Origin: Spirosoma utsteinense
GTDB lineage: Bacteria > Bacteroidota > Bacteroidia > Cytophagales > Spirosomataceae
Assembly: GCF_014282275.1 (NCBI RefSeq)
Contig: NZ_VFIA01000007.1
Coordinates: 1 to 64,000 of the forward strand
Direction: 5' to 3'
Length of the DNA stretch: 64,000 nucleotides
The notes beneath the pieces were generated by a model, which made no database searches, was not told where the DNA came from, and worked only from the letters and a program-made list of their open reading frames with translations. A program made the translations under genes and the position numbers. Of this stretch, positions 54,304 through 63,882 are shown piece by piece (the first letter of the stretch is position 1; each line of letters begins with the position of its first letter).

Positions 54304-55551
54304 TCAGGATTTGAGCGCTTCGGCAATACTAAGCTTCGACATGCGCAGGGCGGGCAAAACACCCGACAGTAGCCCAAACACAAGACATACCAGCACACTG
54401 ACCAGAAACACACTAAGATTGATCGTCAGGTCGGCGTAGGCGATCCAGCCGCTGGCGTTGATGAGTTTGATAATGATAAAGCTCAGTATCAACGCAATGG
54501 CACCGCCGATGAAGGTGATGAACACATTTTCGACAATAAATTGCCATACCAGGGTCCGTACGGGAGCCCCAAACGCCTTTCGTATCCCGATCTCCGAAGC
54601 ACGCTCCCAAATGCGGCTTACATTTACGTTCACGAGGTTGATGGCTGGTAAACCCAACAGCATGAATAGAATGAACGCGATCAGGCTAAAAAACAGCATC
54701 CTCAGACCAGCTCCGCCGTCCAAGATCATACCGATAAAGTTTTCGACATAGGGCTCGCTCGGCACCTCCAATATATCAAACTTGAACCCATCAGAAACGG
54801 CAGGCATCGGAATCCGGTTGATACGATCCTGAAACTCCGTTCGAATGACGGGCACATCCTGTTTGTTCTTAGCCAGCAGTATGGCTACATAATCGCCCCG
54901 GAAACCGGTTCGCTGGTAATTGCTCTTGGGAGCGGTGTATGGGAAATAGACATCGGCATACGTAAAAATGCGCGTCACCGGGCTGCCTTTTACCACGCCA
55001 ATCACTTTATAATGAAGGTTTTCTATCTCAATATCTTTACCAACGGCAGACTCCTCCAGGTTATCGAAATACTGCCGTTTAAAATCGTCGGTGATTACGG
55101 CGACGTGGTCGCCACCCGCAATCGTCTGTTCGTTGTATGGCTTTCCTTCCAGGAACTCAAAGTCCGTTACCTGCCAGAAATCGGCATCGGTGAATTTGGT
55201 ATTTAGCTTGATCCGCCGTGAGCCAACATAGGCATTTGAGGTACTATAGAACGTAGAGATCGAAACCCGTTCGGGCGTTTTCAGGGATTTGGCATACTGG
55301 GTCAGGAACTTGAAGCTCATGGGTCCCCCGTTTCGGGAGGTCCGTGCTGAGTCCCGCTGGATCATCTGCTGAATATACAGCGACCGGTACCGGCTGGTTT
55401 CGGGATAATGGCTCCCGAACAGATGGTCGAGAAACGACGTAAGCACCATCAGCACCGTTAGCGTCAGGCTGATGCCGAAGAGCGTGATGAAGGTATAGAA
55501 CGGATGCCGAAGCAGCACCTTCCAGGCGATTTTAATGTAGTTAGCCAGCAT
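54304..55551 (-). CDS. ABC transporter permease (MacB/FtsX type), first
   Basis: 415 residues from the ATG at 55551 (MLANYIKIAWKVLLRHPFYT). Topology as in MacB: one helix (about 20-40), a periplasmic domain (about 45-270), then three helices with IWERASEIGIRKAFGAPVRTLV as the conserved coupling loop. In-frame sequence up to 55617 lies within the ATPase gene end and is not needed. With the second permease it likely forms a heterodimer energised by the adjacent ATPase. Confidence 0.92.
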   Translation of the reverse strand: MLANYIKIAWKVLLRHPFYTFITLFGISLTLTVLMVLTSFLDHLFGSHYPETSRYRSLYIQQMIQRDSARTSRNGGPMSFKFLTQYAKSLKTPERVSISTFYSTSNAYVGSRRIKLNTKFTDADFWQVTDFEFLEGKPYNEQTIAGGDHVAVITDDFKRQYFDNLEESAVGKDIEIENLHYKVIGVVKGSPVTRIFTYADVYFPYTAPKSNYQRTGFRGDYVAILLAKNKQDVPVIRTEFQDRINRIPMPAVSDGFKFDILEVPSEPYVENFIGMILDGGAGLRMLFFSLIAFILFMLLGLPAINLVNVNVSRIWERASEIGIRKAFGAPVRTLVWQFIVENVFITFIGGAIALILSFIIIKLINASGWIAYADLTINLSVFLVSVLVCLVFGLLSGVLPALRMSKLSIAEALKS

Positions 55552-55609
55552 ATGTTGACAGAGGAATGAGGAGTACGAAATGGTGGAGCCAGACGACAGA
55601 GTCCGTTTA

Positions 55610-56305
55610 TCAATCATCAGTTCTTGCTAATACCGAATCGCCAACCAGTGCGCCGTCGAACAACCGGATGAGCCGGTGCGTTTGCTTAGCCATAGTTTCG
55701 TCGTGGGTAACCATCACGATAGTGGCTCCTCCGGCGTTGAGTTGCTGCAGTATGTTCATGATCTCGTTCCCCATCGCACTGTCGAGGTTGCCGGTTGGCT
55801 CATCGGCCAGAATGATGTCGGGGCGACCCACAATGGCACGGGCAATAGCTACCCGCTGTTTTTGCCCGCCCGACAACTGGCCGGGAAAGTGCTTCATCCG
55901 GTTACTGAGACCTACTTTTTCCAGCGCTTCCCGGGCCATCTCCCGGCGGGATGCGCCAACGGCATCCCCCTTCCGATATAGCAGCGGAATCTCGACATTG
56001 TCGATCACCGACAGATCGTTTATAAGGTGAAAACTCTGGAAGATAAACCCGATCTTCCGGTTGCGCAGTCTGGCCAGTTCCCGGTCGCGGTACTGCGTTA
56101 CAACCTCCCCGCCAATCTGGACCTGACCCGCACTGGGTTCATCGAGGAGGCCCATGAGGTTGAGCAGGGTGGACTTACCACAGCCGCTCGGCCCCATAAT
56201 GGAAATAAATTCACCCGGCGCTATGCTCAGGTTGATGTTGGTCAGTGCCAGGGTTTCAATACGGGTGGTACGGTAGACCTTTTCGATGTTTTTCAGCGTA
56301 ATCAT
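55610..56305 (-). CDS. ABC transporter ATP-binding protein (LolD/MacB type)
   Basis: 231 residues. Walker A GPSGCGKST (about 39-47), signature LSGGQKQRVAIAR (about 143-155), Walker B DIILADEPTGNLDS and the switch His in MVTHDET. This is the single-ATPase form that partners with separate MacB-type permeases. Gene order adaptor-TolC-ATPase-permease-permease defines a tripartite efflux pump. Confidence 0.96.
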   Translation of the reverse strand: MITLKNIEKVYRTTRIETLALTNINLSIAPGEFISIMGPSGCGKSTLLNLMGLLDEPSAGQVQIGGEVVTQYRDRELARLRNRKIGFIFQSFHLINDLSVIDNVEIPLLYRKGDAVGASRREMAREALEKVGLSNRMKHFPGQLSGGQKQRVAIARAIVGRPDIILADEPTGNLDSAMGNEIMNILQQLNAGGATIVMVTHDETMAKQTHRLIRLFDGALVGDSVLARTDD

Positions 56306-56369
56306 GAGCGTTTGGTTGGTTAGGCTGCCTTACAGGTCTTGCCCCGGAGGTGAAGACGGGTAAAGCAGG

Positions 56370-57899
56370 TTAGTTGATCTTCTGGTTTCGTTCAAAATCG
56401 TAGAGCGTCAGCAGGCGAAGTGTATAAAACGACTGCCAGTAGTCGCGCAGCGCAAGGATAGCGTCGCGCCGGGCGCGGTCTTTTTCCTGAGTGGCAATAC
56501 CAAGATCGGTTACGCTCAGGTCGCTCAGTTTGAACCGATCCTGCGCAATCTGGTAGCGACTTTGGGCGATCTGGTCGGCCTCGGCCGTTAGCTGTACCTG
56601 CTGCCGAAGCATATCCAGCAACGTTACCTGCGTGTAAATCTGCTGTTCGAAGTTCCGTTTGCTCTGCTCCACGGTCTGCAAAGCCAGTTCCTGATTGGCG
56701 CGGGCCGTTTCGGTGCGCGCCTGTGCCCGCCCCCAGGTCATAATGGGTACCGTAAACTGAATTTCAACAAATTCCCGGTCCTGCGGTCGTGTATACACAT
56801 CGATAGGACGAACGCCCCGGTTCGATAGCCCGAAGGCCGCATTCAGCGTGGCGTTGATGCCGTTTTCCCGACGCGCCTTTTCTACGTCACGCTGCGCTTC
56901 GAGCAACTGACGCCGAAAACCAATGGCGTCGGAACGGTTGGCGAAGGCTTCAGTCACGGCCTGCCGGATGTCTATCAGAAACGTAGTCAGCTGGTTTGGA
57001 ATACCCAGTATGAGCGGTCGGGGCTGATCACTGGCCGCATTGCGCAGGTTCAGGAATGAGCGCAGATTCAGCGACGCCACTTCTGCCGTTTGCCGCGCCG
57101 ACGCTACATCTTTCCGGGCATTGAGCACACTTAATTGCAGTTGCAGCAAGTCGTTGCGGGAGATCTTACCCATCGTTAGTTTATGCTGGGCTATGACGAA
57201 CAAGGTATCGTTGTTGGCGCGGTTCGTTTCGGCGATCTGCAGATTTACCTGGGCTACCAGCAAGTCGAAATAGAGGCTCATAGCATCGAGCGATACTTTT
57301 TCGAGCGCTTCAATGTATTGCTGATTGCTTTCGGCATACCGGAGGGGCTCCGTCTGGCGATCCCATTTCATCAGGTTGAAGCGAAACAGCGGCTGCGACA
57401 GCCCTACAGCAAACGGGATGCCGTTATAGAGCGTACTGCGATTGAGGAAATTGTCGAATCGTTGCAACTGATGCTGCACGAAAACCGAACCGCCCGTCAG
57501 TGGAATATTCTGGTTTAGCGACAGGTTCAGTGTCGAGTTGTTGTTCGACACCGGCTGGAAAGCCACCGTACCATCGGGTTGCTGCACCTCTACAAACGAG
57601 CGTGTAAAGCCTGGCAGCGACCCGTCGAGGCTTAGCTGGGGCTTGAAATCAGCCAGAAACGAGCGGTATTTCCAGTAGTTGGTCTTCTGCAAGGTAGCCG
57701 CCTGTTTACCGGCAATAGACTGTTCGCGGGCTAGTTGCACCACTTCGTCCAGGGTCAGCGTCAGCGGTTGGGCGCTAAGCTCGAGGCTGGCCGAACCAGC
57801 CAGCAGGAAGGCCAGCAGTATGCGAATGTAAGGTGTCATCGGGCAACGGGCGGTCCATCTGCCTTGTGTCCAGACCCTGTGTGCAGTTTTCCGGATCAT
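56370..57899 (-). CDS. TolC-family outer-membrane efflux protein
   Basis: 509 residues. A signal peptide at 21-43 (MTPYIRILLAFLLAGSASLELSAQ) precedes two OEP repeats, each rich in long amphipathic helices (for example NQQYIEALEKVSLDAMSLYFDL and VTLLDMLRQQVQLTAEADQIAQSRYQIAQD). It forms the outer-membrane exit duct. The ATG at 57899 overlaps the adaptor stop (ATGA), which suggests coupling; the ATG at 57839 starts directly at the signal peptide and is the alternative. Confidence 0.92.
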   Translation of the reverse strand: MIRKTAHRVWTQGRWTARCPMTPYIRILLAFLLAGSASLELSAQPLTLTLDEVVQLAREQSIAGKQAATLQKTNYWKYRSFLADFKPQLSLDGSLPGFTRSFVEVQQPDGTVAFQPVSNNNSTLNLSLNQNIPLTGGSVFVQHQLQRFDNFLNRSTLYNGIPFAVGLSQPLFRFNLMKWDRQTEPLRYAESNQQYIEALEKVSLDAMSLYFDLLVAQVNLQIAETNRANNDTLFVIAQHKLTMGKISRNDLLQLQLSVLNARKDVASARQTAEVASLNLRSFLNLRNAASDQPRPLILGIPNQLTTFLIDIRQAVTEAFANRSDAIGFRRQLLEAQRDVEKARRENGINATLNAAFGLSNRGVRPIDVYTRPQDREFVEIQFTVPIMTWGRAQARTETARANQELALQTVEQSKRNFEQQIYTQVTLLDMLRQQVQLTAEADQIAQSRYQIAQDRFKLSDLSVTDLGIATQEKDRARRDAILALRDYWQSFYTLRLLTLYDFERNQKIN

Positions 57900-59158
57900 G
57901 GCTTCGGCGTAGGTGTAATGGTGAGTTGATCCAGGTGTTCATAGTCACTGAGATCGGTCAGAATGACGCGCTCACCTGGTTGCAGCCCGCTTTTGACTTC
58001 GACCCAATCGAAGTTGGACAGACCAGTCGACACCGTCCGCCGATGCGCTACGCTGTTGCCGTCCACCACAAAAATGGATTGCTGCCGTTTACCTTTGAAG
58101 GCGGGGCCATTGGGCACCCGCACGGCACGGGCACGGCGGTTGGTCACTACGAACACTTCAACTTTCTGATTGGGGCGTAACGATGGGTGCCTGTTATCGG
58201 CCAGTTCAATCGTAAACTGCACAATCCCGTTCTGAACCGTTGGTTTCACCTGTGCGATCTGGCCACGCAGGTCTGTTTCGTTGATACGCACGATCACCGG
58301 CAGTCCTGTCTTGAGTTGGTCGGCATAGGTGTCCGAACAGGAACCCTCTACCCGGAAGCTGCCCAGATCGGCCAGTTTAGCGAGCATTTCGCCTTCGTTC
58401 ACCGCTGCTCCCACGCGCTCATTCACCCAGGTCAGTACGCCCGCCCGGTCGGTCAGGATATCGGCCTGTTTGAGTTTTCGGTCCAGCACACTCAGGTTGG
58501 TCGCTTCGATCTGCGCCTGCAACTGCGACTCCTGCAAACTGGCTCCCATTGACTGCCGGTTATAGGCCAGTTCATTTTCAAGCTGTCTTTTTTCCAGTTC
58601 AGCAATGCGGAGTGCATTCTCGGCACGGGTAACATCCTCCTGCGTTTTACCGCCTACCGTCAGTAGCCGACGCGCATCGTCAAGTTCGGCATGTAGCTTG
58701 TTGATGTTAAGCAGTTTGATCTGATCGTTGATATCAGCATCGTAAAGATTCTTGTTCAGCTTAAGCCGTAGCTGATCGATTCCGTTCCGGCGGAGGGCCA
58801 GCTGATCGGCGGCTTTCTGGTAATCGATCTGGGTTATGGATTTGTCGAGTTCGAGAATGGCCTGACCGGGCCGCACGCGGGTACCGGGCGTAAGCAGTAC
58901 GCGCCGGATACTAGCCCGAACCGGGCTGGTAATCATGAGTTCGTAGGCGGGGATTATTTCGCCGGTGGCGTTGAGTGTATTCTCTACCGGCCCCACAGTA
59001 GCGGTAACGATGCGGACCTTGTCGGCGTCGATGGACGTTTGCAGCCAGCTTCGCAACCCCACCAGCGCACCGACCAGTGCAGCTACCGTCAGTATGATTA
59101 CTAACCCACGTTTTCGGCGTGTTTGGGTAACGAGTTCAGGAGCCAATTCACGATCCAT
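57896..59158 (-). CDS. HlyD/MacA-type periplasmic adaptor
   Basis: 420 residues. A cytoplasmic N-terminus with an RRKRG stretch, a membrane anchor (about 18-38), a lipoyl/hairpin region (about 60-225, with a long coiled coil NIDQLRLKLNKNLYDADINDQIKLL through ENELAYNRQSMG) and beta-barrel and membrane-proximal domains (about 240-400). It bridges the ABC permeases and TolC. First gene of the seven-gene operon; a sigma-54 promoter lies 28-43 bp upstream. Confidence 0.94.
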   Translation of the reverse strand: MDRELAPELVTQTRRKRGLVIILTVAALVGALVGLRSWLQTSIDADKVRIVTATVGPVENTLNATGEIIPAYELMITSPVRASIRRVLLTPGTRVRPGQAILELDKSITQIDYQKAADQLALRRNGIDQLRLKLNKNLYDADINDQIKLLNINKLHAELDDARRLLTVGGKTQEDVTRAENALRIAELEKRQLENELAYNRQSMGASLQESQLQAQIEATNLSVLDRKLKQADILTDRAGVLTWVNERVGAAVNEGEMLAKLADLGSFRVEGSCSDTYADQLKTGLPVIVRINETDLRGQIAQVKPTVQNGIVQFTIELADNRHPSLRPNQKVEVFVVTNRRARAVRVPNGPAFKGKRQQSIFVVDGNSVAHRRTVSTGLSNFDWVEVKSGLQPGERVILTDLSDYEHLDQLTITPTPKP

Positions 59159-59185
59159 AGATTCAGAGGAGTTTACCTATGAATC

Positions 59186-59201
59186 TGCCAATGCCGTGCC
59201 A
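59186..59201 (-). promoter_or_regulatory. Sigma-54 (-24/-12) promoter of the efflux operon
   Basis: The minus strand reads TGGCAC-GGCAT-TGGCA, matching the -24/-12 consensus TGGCAC-N5-TTGCA at 10 of 11 defined positions with correct GG-to-GC spacing. The -12 end is 28 bp before the HlyD ATG. The operon encodes an NtrC-family activator. Confidence 0.85.
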
Positions 59202-59255
59202 GGCAACAAGCAACTGATCTTCAATTAGTTAATGAAAAAATCGCTAGGAACATAC

Positions 59256-59280
59256 GTGCGATTCCGCACAGTTTGTGCGG
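59256..59280. promoter_or_regulatory. Candidate enhancer (UAS) palindromes for the NtrC-type activator
   Basis: Two overlapping palindromes: GTGCG-ATTC-CGCAC (59256-59269) and CCGCACA-GTT-TGTGCGG (59264-59280). They are centred about 70-80 bp upstream of the -24 element, a usual distance for bacterial enhancer-binding proteins. Confidence 0.6.
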
Positions 59281-59388
59281 TTAGTTACCAGCTGTAATAT
59301 AAATCGCACCGGATCGATGCGGCATAAAACTAATACAACTATAGATTTTCCGGCAACGGCAGTCTGTGTCGTCTGTGTGCTACTGTAT

Positions 59389-60444
59389 CTACTTCTTCAA
59401 ATACCACAGGAACAGCCCCGTTACCGTTACAACGGCTGTTGCCAGTGCCAGCAGGATGTAGATAACCTGAGACACCCAGCCTCCATAACGGCCAAAGTGT
59501 AACTCCTCAAAAATGTGTTCAGCGATGTATTCCAGACCGGCGTCACGAGCGTCCATCCCGCTTACGTAATGCCCGTTTCGGGCATCGATCGTCGCAGAGA
59601 CATTGAACTTCCCTAGCATTCGGATACTGCCCGGCAGGTTACCCCGAATTACCAGCGTGGTGTCGCCTGGCTTCGGAAAATCGATGCGCTGCGGCTGGAA
59701 ATCGGCAAGGGTTGCTTTCGCTACAGCCAGCGATGAATCGACCGGAATGGCAGTCAACACGATGGGTGCGATCGGACTCCGGTCCGTTTTCTCGTCTCCG
59801 AATCTCCGTTCAATCTGTTCCCAATGAAAAAATATACCCGTGGCGCTCATCAGGAGCATAAACAGCAACGCCACTACGCCCAGCCATTTGTGAATGTCGG
59901 CATAGACAAGGCGCGGAGACTTGTTCCACCGGACACCGATTTTAAAAACGCTCAGCAGCGACCGGCGGTAATACCAGGTTCCGGTCAGTACCGACCCAAG
60001 CAGACAGATACCTGCCAGCCCCATAATGAACCCACCTACGGGCTCCAGCAACAGATTCTCGTGAAGTTCACGCGCCCGCCGAATCAGGGTTGTATCGGCA
60101 TTCCGGACGCCAACGATTGCTCCCGTATAGGGGTTCATGGTTACCCATAACCGAATCCCGTTGTCCATCAAGTCGGCCCGGACGGGCTCTTGCCTGTCTG
60201 TCTCCGAAAACTGAAGGCTTCGCAGTTGCCCCGCCGGATACTGGCGATGGATGGTAGCCATCAACCGGTCGTACGGCTGGCGCTGGCCTGTAGGGTTTAC
60301 CTGGGCCAGATTTGGGTTCAGCAACGCATCGATCTGTTTTTCAATGACCAGAATCGACCCGGTAACGGTAAGCAGTAAGATGAAAAGGCCGCCTACCAGG
60401 CCCAGAATCCGGTGTAGGCGGTATATGGTTTTGTCGGAGAGCAT
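59389..60444 (-). CDS. PepSY-associated membrane protein
   Basis: 351 residues. PepSY_TM architecture: helix 1 at about 10-32 (RILGLVGGLFILLLTVTGSILV), a PepSY-like periplasmic part, central helices (about 150-215, WLGVVALLFMLLMSATGIFFHWEQ) and a C-terminal helix at about 325-348. Several conserved His residues (H11, H188, H210-type) resemble heme- or iron-related reductases that partner with TonB receptors. It lies between the efflux operon and the BNR-repeat gene and may relate to iron uptake; that is inferred. Confidence 0.88.
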   Translation of the reverse strand: MLSDKTIYRLHRILGLVGGLFILLLTVTGSILVIEKQIDALLNPNLAQVNPTGQRQPYDRLMATIHRQYPAGQLRSLQFSETDRQEPVRADLMDNGIRLWVTMNPYTGAIVGVRNADTTLIRRARELHENLLLEPVGGFIMGLAGICLLGSVLTGTWYYRRSLLSVFKIGVRWNKSPRLVYADIHKWLGVVALLFMLLMSATGIFFHWEQIERRFGDEKTDRSPIAPIVLTAIPVDSSLAVAKATLADFQPQRIDFPKPGDTTLVIRGNLPGSIRMLGKFNVSATIDARNGHYVSGMDARDAGLEYIAEHIFEELHFGRYGGWVSQVIYILLALATAVVTVTGLFLWYLKK

Positions 60445-60461
60445 GAAGGGATATAAAGTTT

Positions 60462-60533
60462 TTTGACAGGATTACAGGATCGAACAAGTTGTATTAAAAC
60501 AATAAATCCTGTTCAATCCTGTAATCCTGTCAA
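60462..60533. repeat. ACAGGATT-word palindrome
   Basis: Arms 60462-60485 and 60510-60533 (24 nt, one mismatch), built from three ACAGGAT words. It occupies the gap between the PepSY gene start and the BNR-protein stop, both transcribed leftwards, and could terminate the BNR transcript. Confidence 0.8.
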
Positions 60534-60552
60534 AGAAAGCCTGCTTACTAAA

Positions 60553-63500
60553 TCAATTCAGAATGATAGCCGGAATCTGTTGCTCCGTTACCATTCGGTT
60601 AAACGTCGGCACCTGGGTGTTGACAACCTCTTTCAACTTATTGAGTGCCGTATCGATCTGCTTGGCCAGATCGTCGTAAGCCGTATACGATGATTTGGTG
60701 GGTTTAGTATCGGCCGAAGACACCACCGATGCCACACCCGCCATCTTGTCGTTCAGGCGGATAGGATACGCCAGAGCATCCTGCTGGGCTTTCGACTTGG
60801 GCTGCATCAGCGTCGACTCGATCTTGTCCAGTTCGTCGAGCATCGGCTTGGACGCGTTCTTGAACTTCTCGGCCACCTTCGGGTCTTTAACACTGTTCGT
60901 ATAGCCGTTGATCTGGGTTCTCACCTGACGAAGCTGGTTAATGGCTTTGTGCGTCTCCGACAGTTTACTATTGATCTTCTGCATCAGGTCGAACTGTGCC
61001 TGGTACTCAGCCGCCGTAATTGCCAGCCGTGGGTCTTTCCGAATTTCGATCGGTTGTTCGGAGATCAACGAATCGCCCAGCAGCATCCGCACTTTGTAGA
61101 GGCCGGGTACCACTTTTGCCCCCGTACCGCGACCCGTCCACATGACGTTCGTTCCGTCGACCGCCGTGGCATCCGGATAGCGCATGTCCCAGACGAAGAC
61201 GTTCATACCCGGTTGAGCATTAATCACACCGGGCCGGGCCTGTTTCTCATCCTGGTAGAATTCTTTGGCAATTTTGAGCGGCTGCCCTTTCTTATCCTTG
61301 CTACTCGAATAGGTGATGATGGTATCACCGGTCGCCGTCATGTAAAGCAGCTTCAGTTCTTTAGCGGGTTTATTTTTCAGGTAGTAGCGGGTGATGACCC
61401 CGTTCTGAGCGTTTTCGCCTTCATCCGTAGCCATACCCCGTCGTGGGTTCCCGGCACCGCCTTCCATGCGGTAGGCGTGGCGAGGCTTGTAGAGGTGCAT
61501 GGCCGCCACCGATTTGCCGCCCTGTTTCAGGTCCATCAATTCGTGGAGCGGGGTGATGTCGTCCATGATCCAGAACGCCAGTCCGTGCGTAGCCACCACC
61601 AGATCCTTCTCCCGCTTATGAATCTGCAAGTCGCGAACGGGGGTGATTGGCATGTTCATGCTCAGTTTCTGCCATGACCCGCCGTCGTTGAACGACACAT
61701 AGACCCCGCGCTCGGTACCGGCATACAGCAGGCCCGGCTTATTCGGGTCTTCCCGCACCACATGACAATGTTCGTCGGCCGGGATACCCGCCGTGATGCT
61801 CGTCCAGGTTTTGCCGTAGTCGGTCGTTTTGAACAGATACGGTTTACGGTCGCCGGACATGTACCGCTTGGCCGCCAGATACGCTTTGCCCGCCGTGTGG
61901 TCGGAGGGGTGCACGATGCTCATGATCGCCATTTCGGGCAGCATCGATGCGGGTGGCGTAATGTTCTGCCAGCTTTTACCGGCGTCGCGGCTGATGTGCA
62001 TCACCCCATCGTCGGAACCGGTCCAGAACACGTTCTTCTCCGTGGGCGATTCGGCGAAGGTAAAGATCGTCGGGAAGGTTTCGGCGCCGGTATTGTCTTT
62101 GGTGATCATACCACCCACGTCGCCCTGCGTCTTGGGATCGTTGCGGGTCAGGTCAGGACTGATGTCTTCCCAGGAATGACCATAATCCAGACTGCGGTGC
62201 AGGTGTTGCGAGGTGATGTACAGCGTTTTGTTGTCGTGGGGCGAGAAAACGATCGGGTACGTCCACTGGAAGCGATATTTCCGGGCCGACGAGGGGGCAC
62301 CCATGAAATATTCCGGATAGACATTGATACGCTGATCCTGATCCGTTGCTTTGTCGTGTCGGGTGATCAATCCATCGTAGCTCCCTCCGAAAGTAACGAG
62401 CGGGTTGGCCGGGTCGGGGGTGATATAGCCCGATTCACCACCGGCTACCGGGTACCAGGCACCTTTGCCAATGGAATACTCTGTGGTGCGGCTCGCAATC
62501 CGGATAGAGGAGTTATCCTGCTGGGCACCGTAGAGGTTGTAGGGAAAATCGTTATCGACTGCTACGTGATAAAATTGCGATGTTGGAATATCGACGTCCG
62601 AAAACGTAGCGCCCCCGTTATAGGTTATCTCGGCACCGCCGTCGTCGGCAATGATGAAGTTCAGCGGATTCTTGGGGTTCCACCAGATATCATGGGTGTC
62701 GCCGTGGTGTACATCGATGGTCTTGAACGTCTTTCCGCCATCATACGATTTCTGGGCGTTTACGTTCAGTACGATCAGCCCGTTCTCATCCTGCGGATCG
62801 GCGGCCAGCATCATATAGTACCAGGGGCGCTGCCAGAGGTTTTTGTCTTCATTGATCAACTGCCAGGACTCCCCGGCATCGTCGGAGCGATACAGGCCAC
62901 CTTTGGCATTCTCGACCATGGCATAGAGCCGGTTCGAGTTGGCGGGCGACACCGTAATACCGATCTTACCCAGCATTCCTTTTGGCATCCCGGGTTTATT
63001 GCTCAGATTCGTCCAGGTATCGCCCCCATCCATCGACTTGAACAGGCCGCAACCGGGTCCGCCACTGCTCATGGTGTAGCTGTTTCGGTAGGCCTGCCAC
63101 ATCGACGCGTATACGATCGATGGGTTGTTTGGATCGAGTTTCACGACGATGGCACCGGTGCTGTCATTCTTCGTCAGAACAGGCTTCCACGTCCTGCCAC
63201 CGTCATTGGTACGAAATACCCCCCGCTCCTTGTTTGGAGCGAACGGATTACCCAAAGCCGCGACGTAAGCCACGTCAGGATTGGTTGGATGGACTTCGAT
63301 GGCACTGACGGCATCGGCCATTTTAAGGCCCATGTGTTTCCAGCTTTTACCGGCATCGGTCGATTTATAGATACCGTCGCCATTCGAGATGTTGCTGCGG
63401 ATATCGGCCTCCCCCATCCCGACGTAAACAACGTTAGGGTCGGAAGGTGCCACGGCAATCGCCCCCACCGAACTGGATTTAAAGGTGCTGTCAGATATCA

Positions 63501-63783
63501 TTGTCCAGTTGGCTCCACCATCGTTGGTTTTCCAGACGCCACCGCCCGTTGCCCCAAAGTAGTAGGTCAGCGGGTGGCTCACGTGGCCGGCAACAGCCAG
63601 CGACCGGCCACCCCGAAACGGACCAATATTACGCCAGCGCAGGGCGTTGAACAGGCTGTCAGATGCCTGGGCTGTGTTAAGTTTAGCTACGGCTTTAGCT
63701 TTTCGCTGCGCCAGGGAGGTTGAAGGGAGCAACCCTATCAGCAACAGGGCACTTATACAAACAGCAAATCTCCGGTCGATCAT
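60553..63783 (-). CDS. BNR/sortilin-like repeat protein, exported
   Basis: 1076 residues with a signal peptide (to about residue 25). Many BNR/YVTN-type beta-propeller repeats follow, each with an S-x-D-x-G-x-x-W Asp box (SDDAGESWQ, TDAGKSWKHM, SRDAGKSWQ, TTDYGKTWT, FNDGGSWQ) from about 60 to 740. A C-terminal domain (about 780-1076) ends in a helical stretch. Such VPS10/sortilin-like proteins are common in Bacteroidota. They are often annotated as glycosyl hydrolases, but the catalytic residues are not evident here. Role unknown; possibly a secreted glycan-binding or peptide-processing protein. Confidence 0.9.
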   Translation of the reverse strand: MIDRRFAVCISALLLIGLLPSTSLAQRKAKAVAKLNTAQASDSLFNALRWRNIGPFRGGRSLAVAGHVSHPLTYYFGATGGGVWKTNDGGANWTMISDSTFKSSSVGAIAVAPSDPNVVYVGMGEADIRSNISNGDGIYKSTDAGKSWKHMGLKMADAVSAIEVHPTNPDVAYVAALGNPFAPNKERGVFRTNDGGRTWKPVLTKNDSTGAIVVKLDPNNPSIVYASMWQAYRNSYTMSSGGPGCGLFKSMDGGDTWTNLSNKPGMPKGMLGKIGITVSPANSNRLYAMVENAKGGLYRSDDAGESWQLINEDKNLWQRPWYYMMLAADPQDENGLIVLNVNAQKSYDGGKTFKTIDVHHGDTHDIWWNPKNPLNFIIADDGGAEITYNGGATFSDVDIPTSQFYHVAVDNDFPYNLYGAQQDNSSIRIASRTTEYSIGKGAWYPVAGGESGYITPDPANPLVTFGGSYDGLITRHDKATDQDQRINVYPEYFMGAPSSARKYRFQWTYPIVFSPHDNKTLYITSQHLHRSLDYGHSWEDISPDLTRNDPKTQGDVGGMITKDNTGAETFPTIFTFAESPTEKNVFWTGSDDGVMHISRDAGKSWQNITPPASMLPEMAIMSIVHPSDHTAGKAYLAAKRYMSGDRKPYLFKTTDYGKTWTSITAGIPADEHCHVVREDPNKPGLLYAGTERGVYVSFNDGGSWQKLSMNMPITPVRDLQIHKREKDLVVATHGLAFWIMDDITPLHELMDLKQGGKSVAAMHLYKPRHAYRMEGGAGNPRRGMATDEGENAQNGVITRYYLKNKPAKELKLLYMTATGDTIITYSSSKDKKGQPLKIAKEFYQDEKQARPGVINAQPGMNVFVWDMRYPDATAVDGTNVMWTGRGTGAKVVPGLYKVRMLLGDSLISEQPIEIRKDPRLAITAAEYQAQFDLMQKINSKLSETHKAINQLRQVRTQINGYTNSVKDPKVAEKFKNASKPMLDELDKIESTLMQPKSKAQQDALAYPIRLNDKMAGVASVVSSADTKPTKSSYTAYDDLAKQIDTALNKLKEVVNTQVPTFNRMVTEQQIPAIILN

Positions 63784-63882
63784 AGAATTAGGCAGTTGAT
63801 TAGGAAATAGTTGATTAGTTCAAATTGATGCAATGTAACAGAACAGAGATAGACCCCGGCTATTTATCAGGATCCGGTTCAC

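Noticed and set aside
60949-61677. Long frames on the plus strand opposite the BNR-repeat gene (also 61762-63723)
   Set aside because: They mirror the minus-strand gene and are shadows caused by its codon bias; the minus-strand product has clear Asp-box repeats and a signal peptide.
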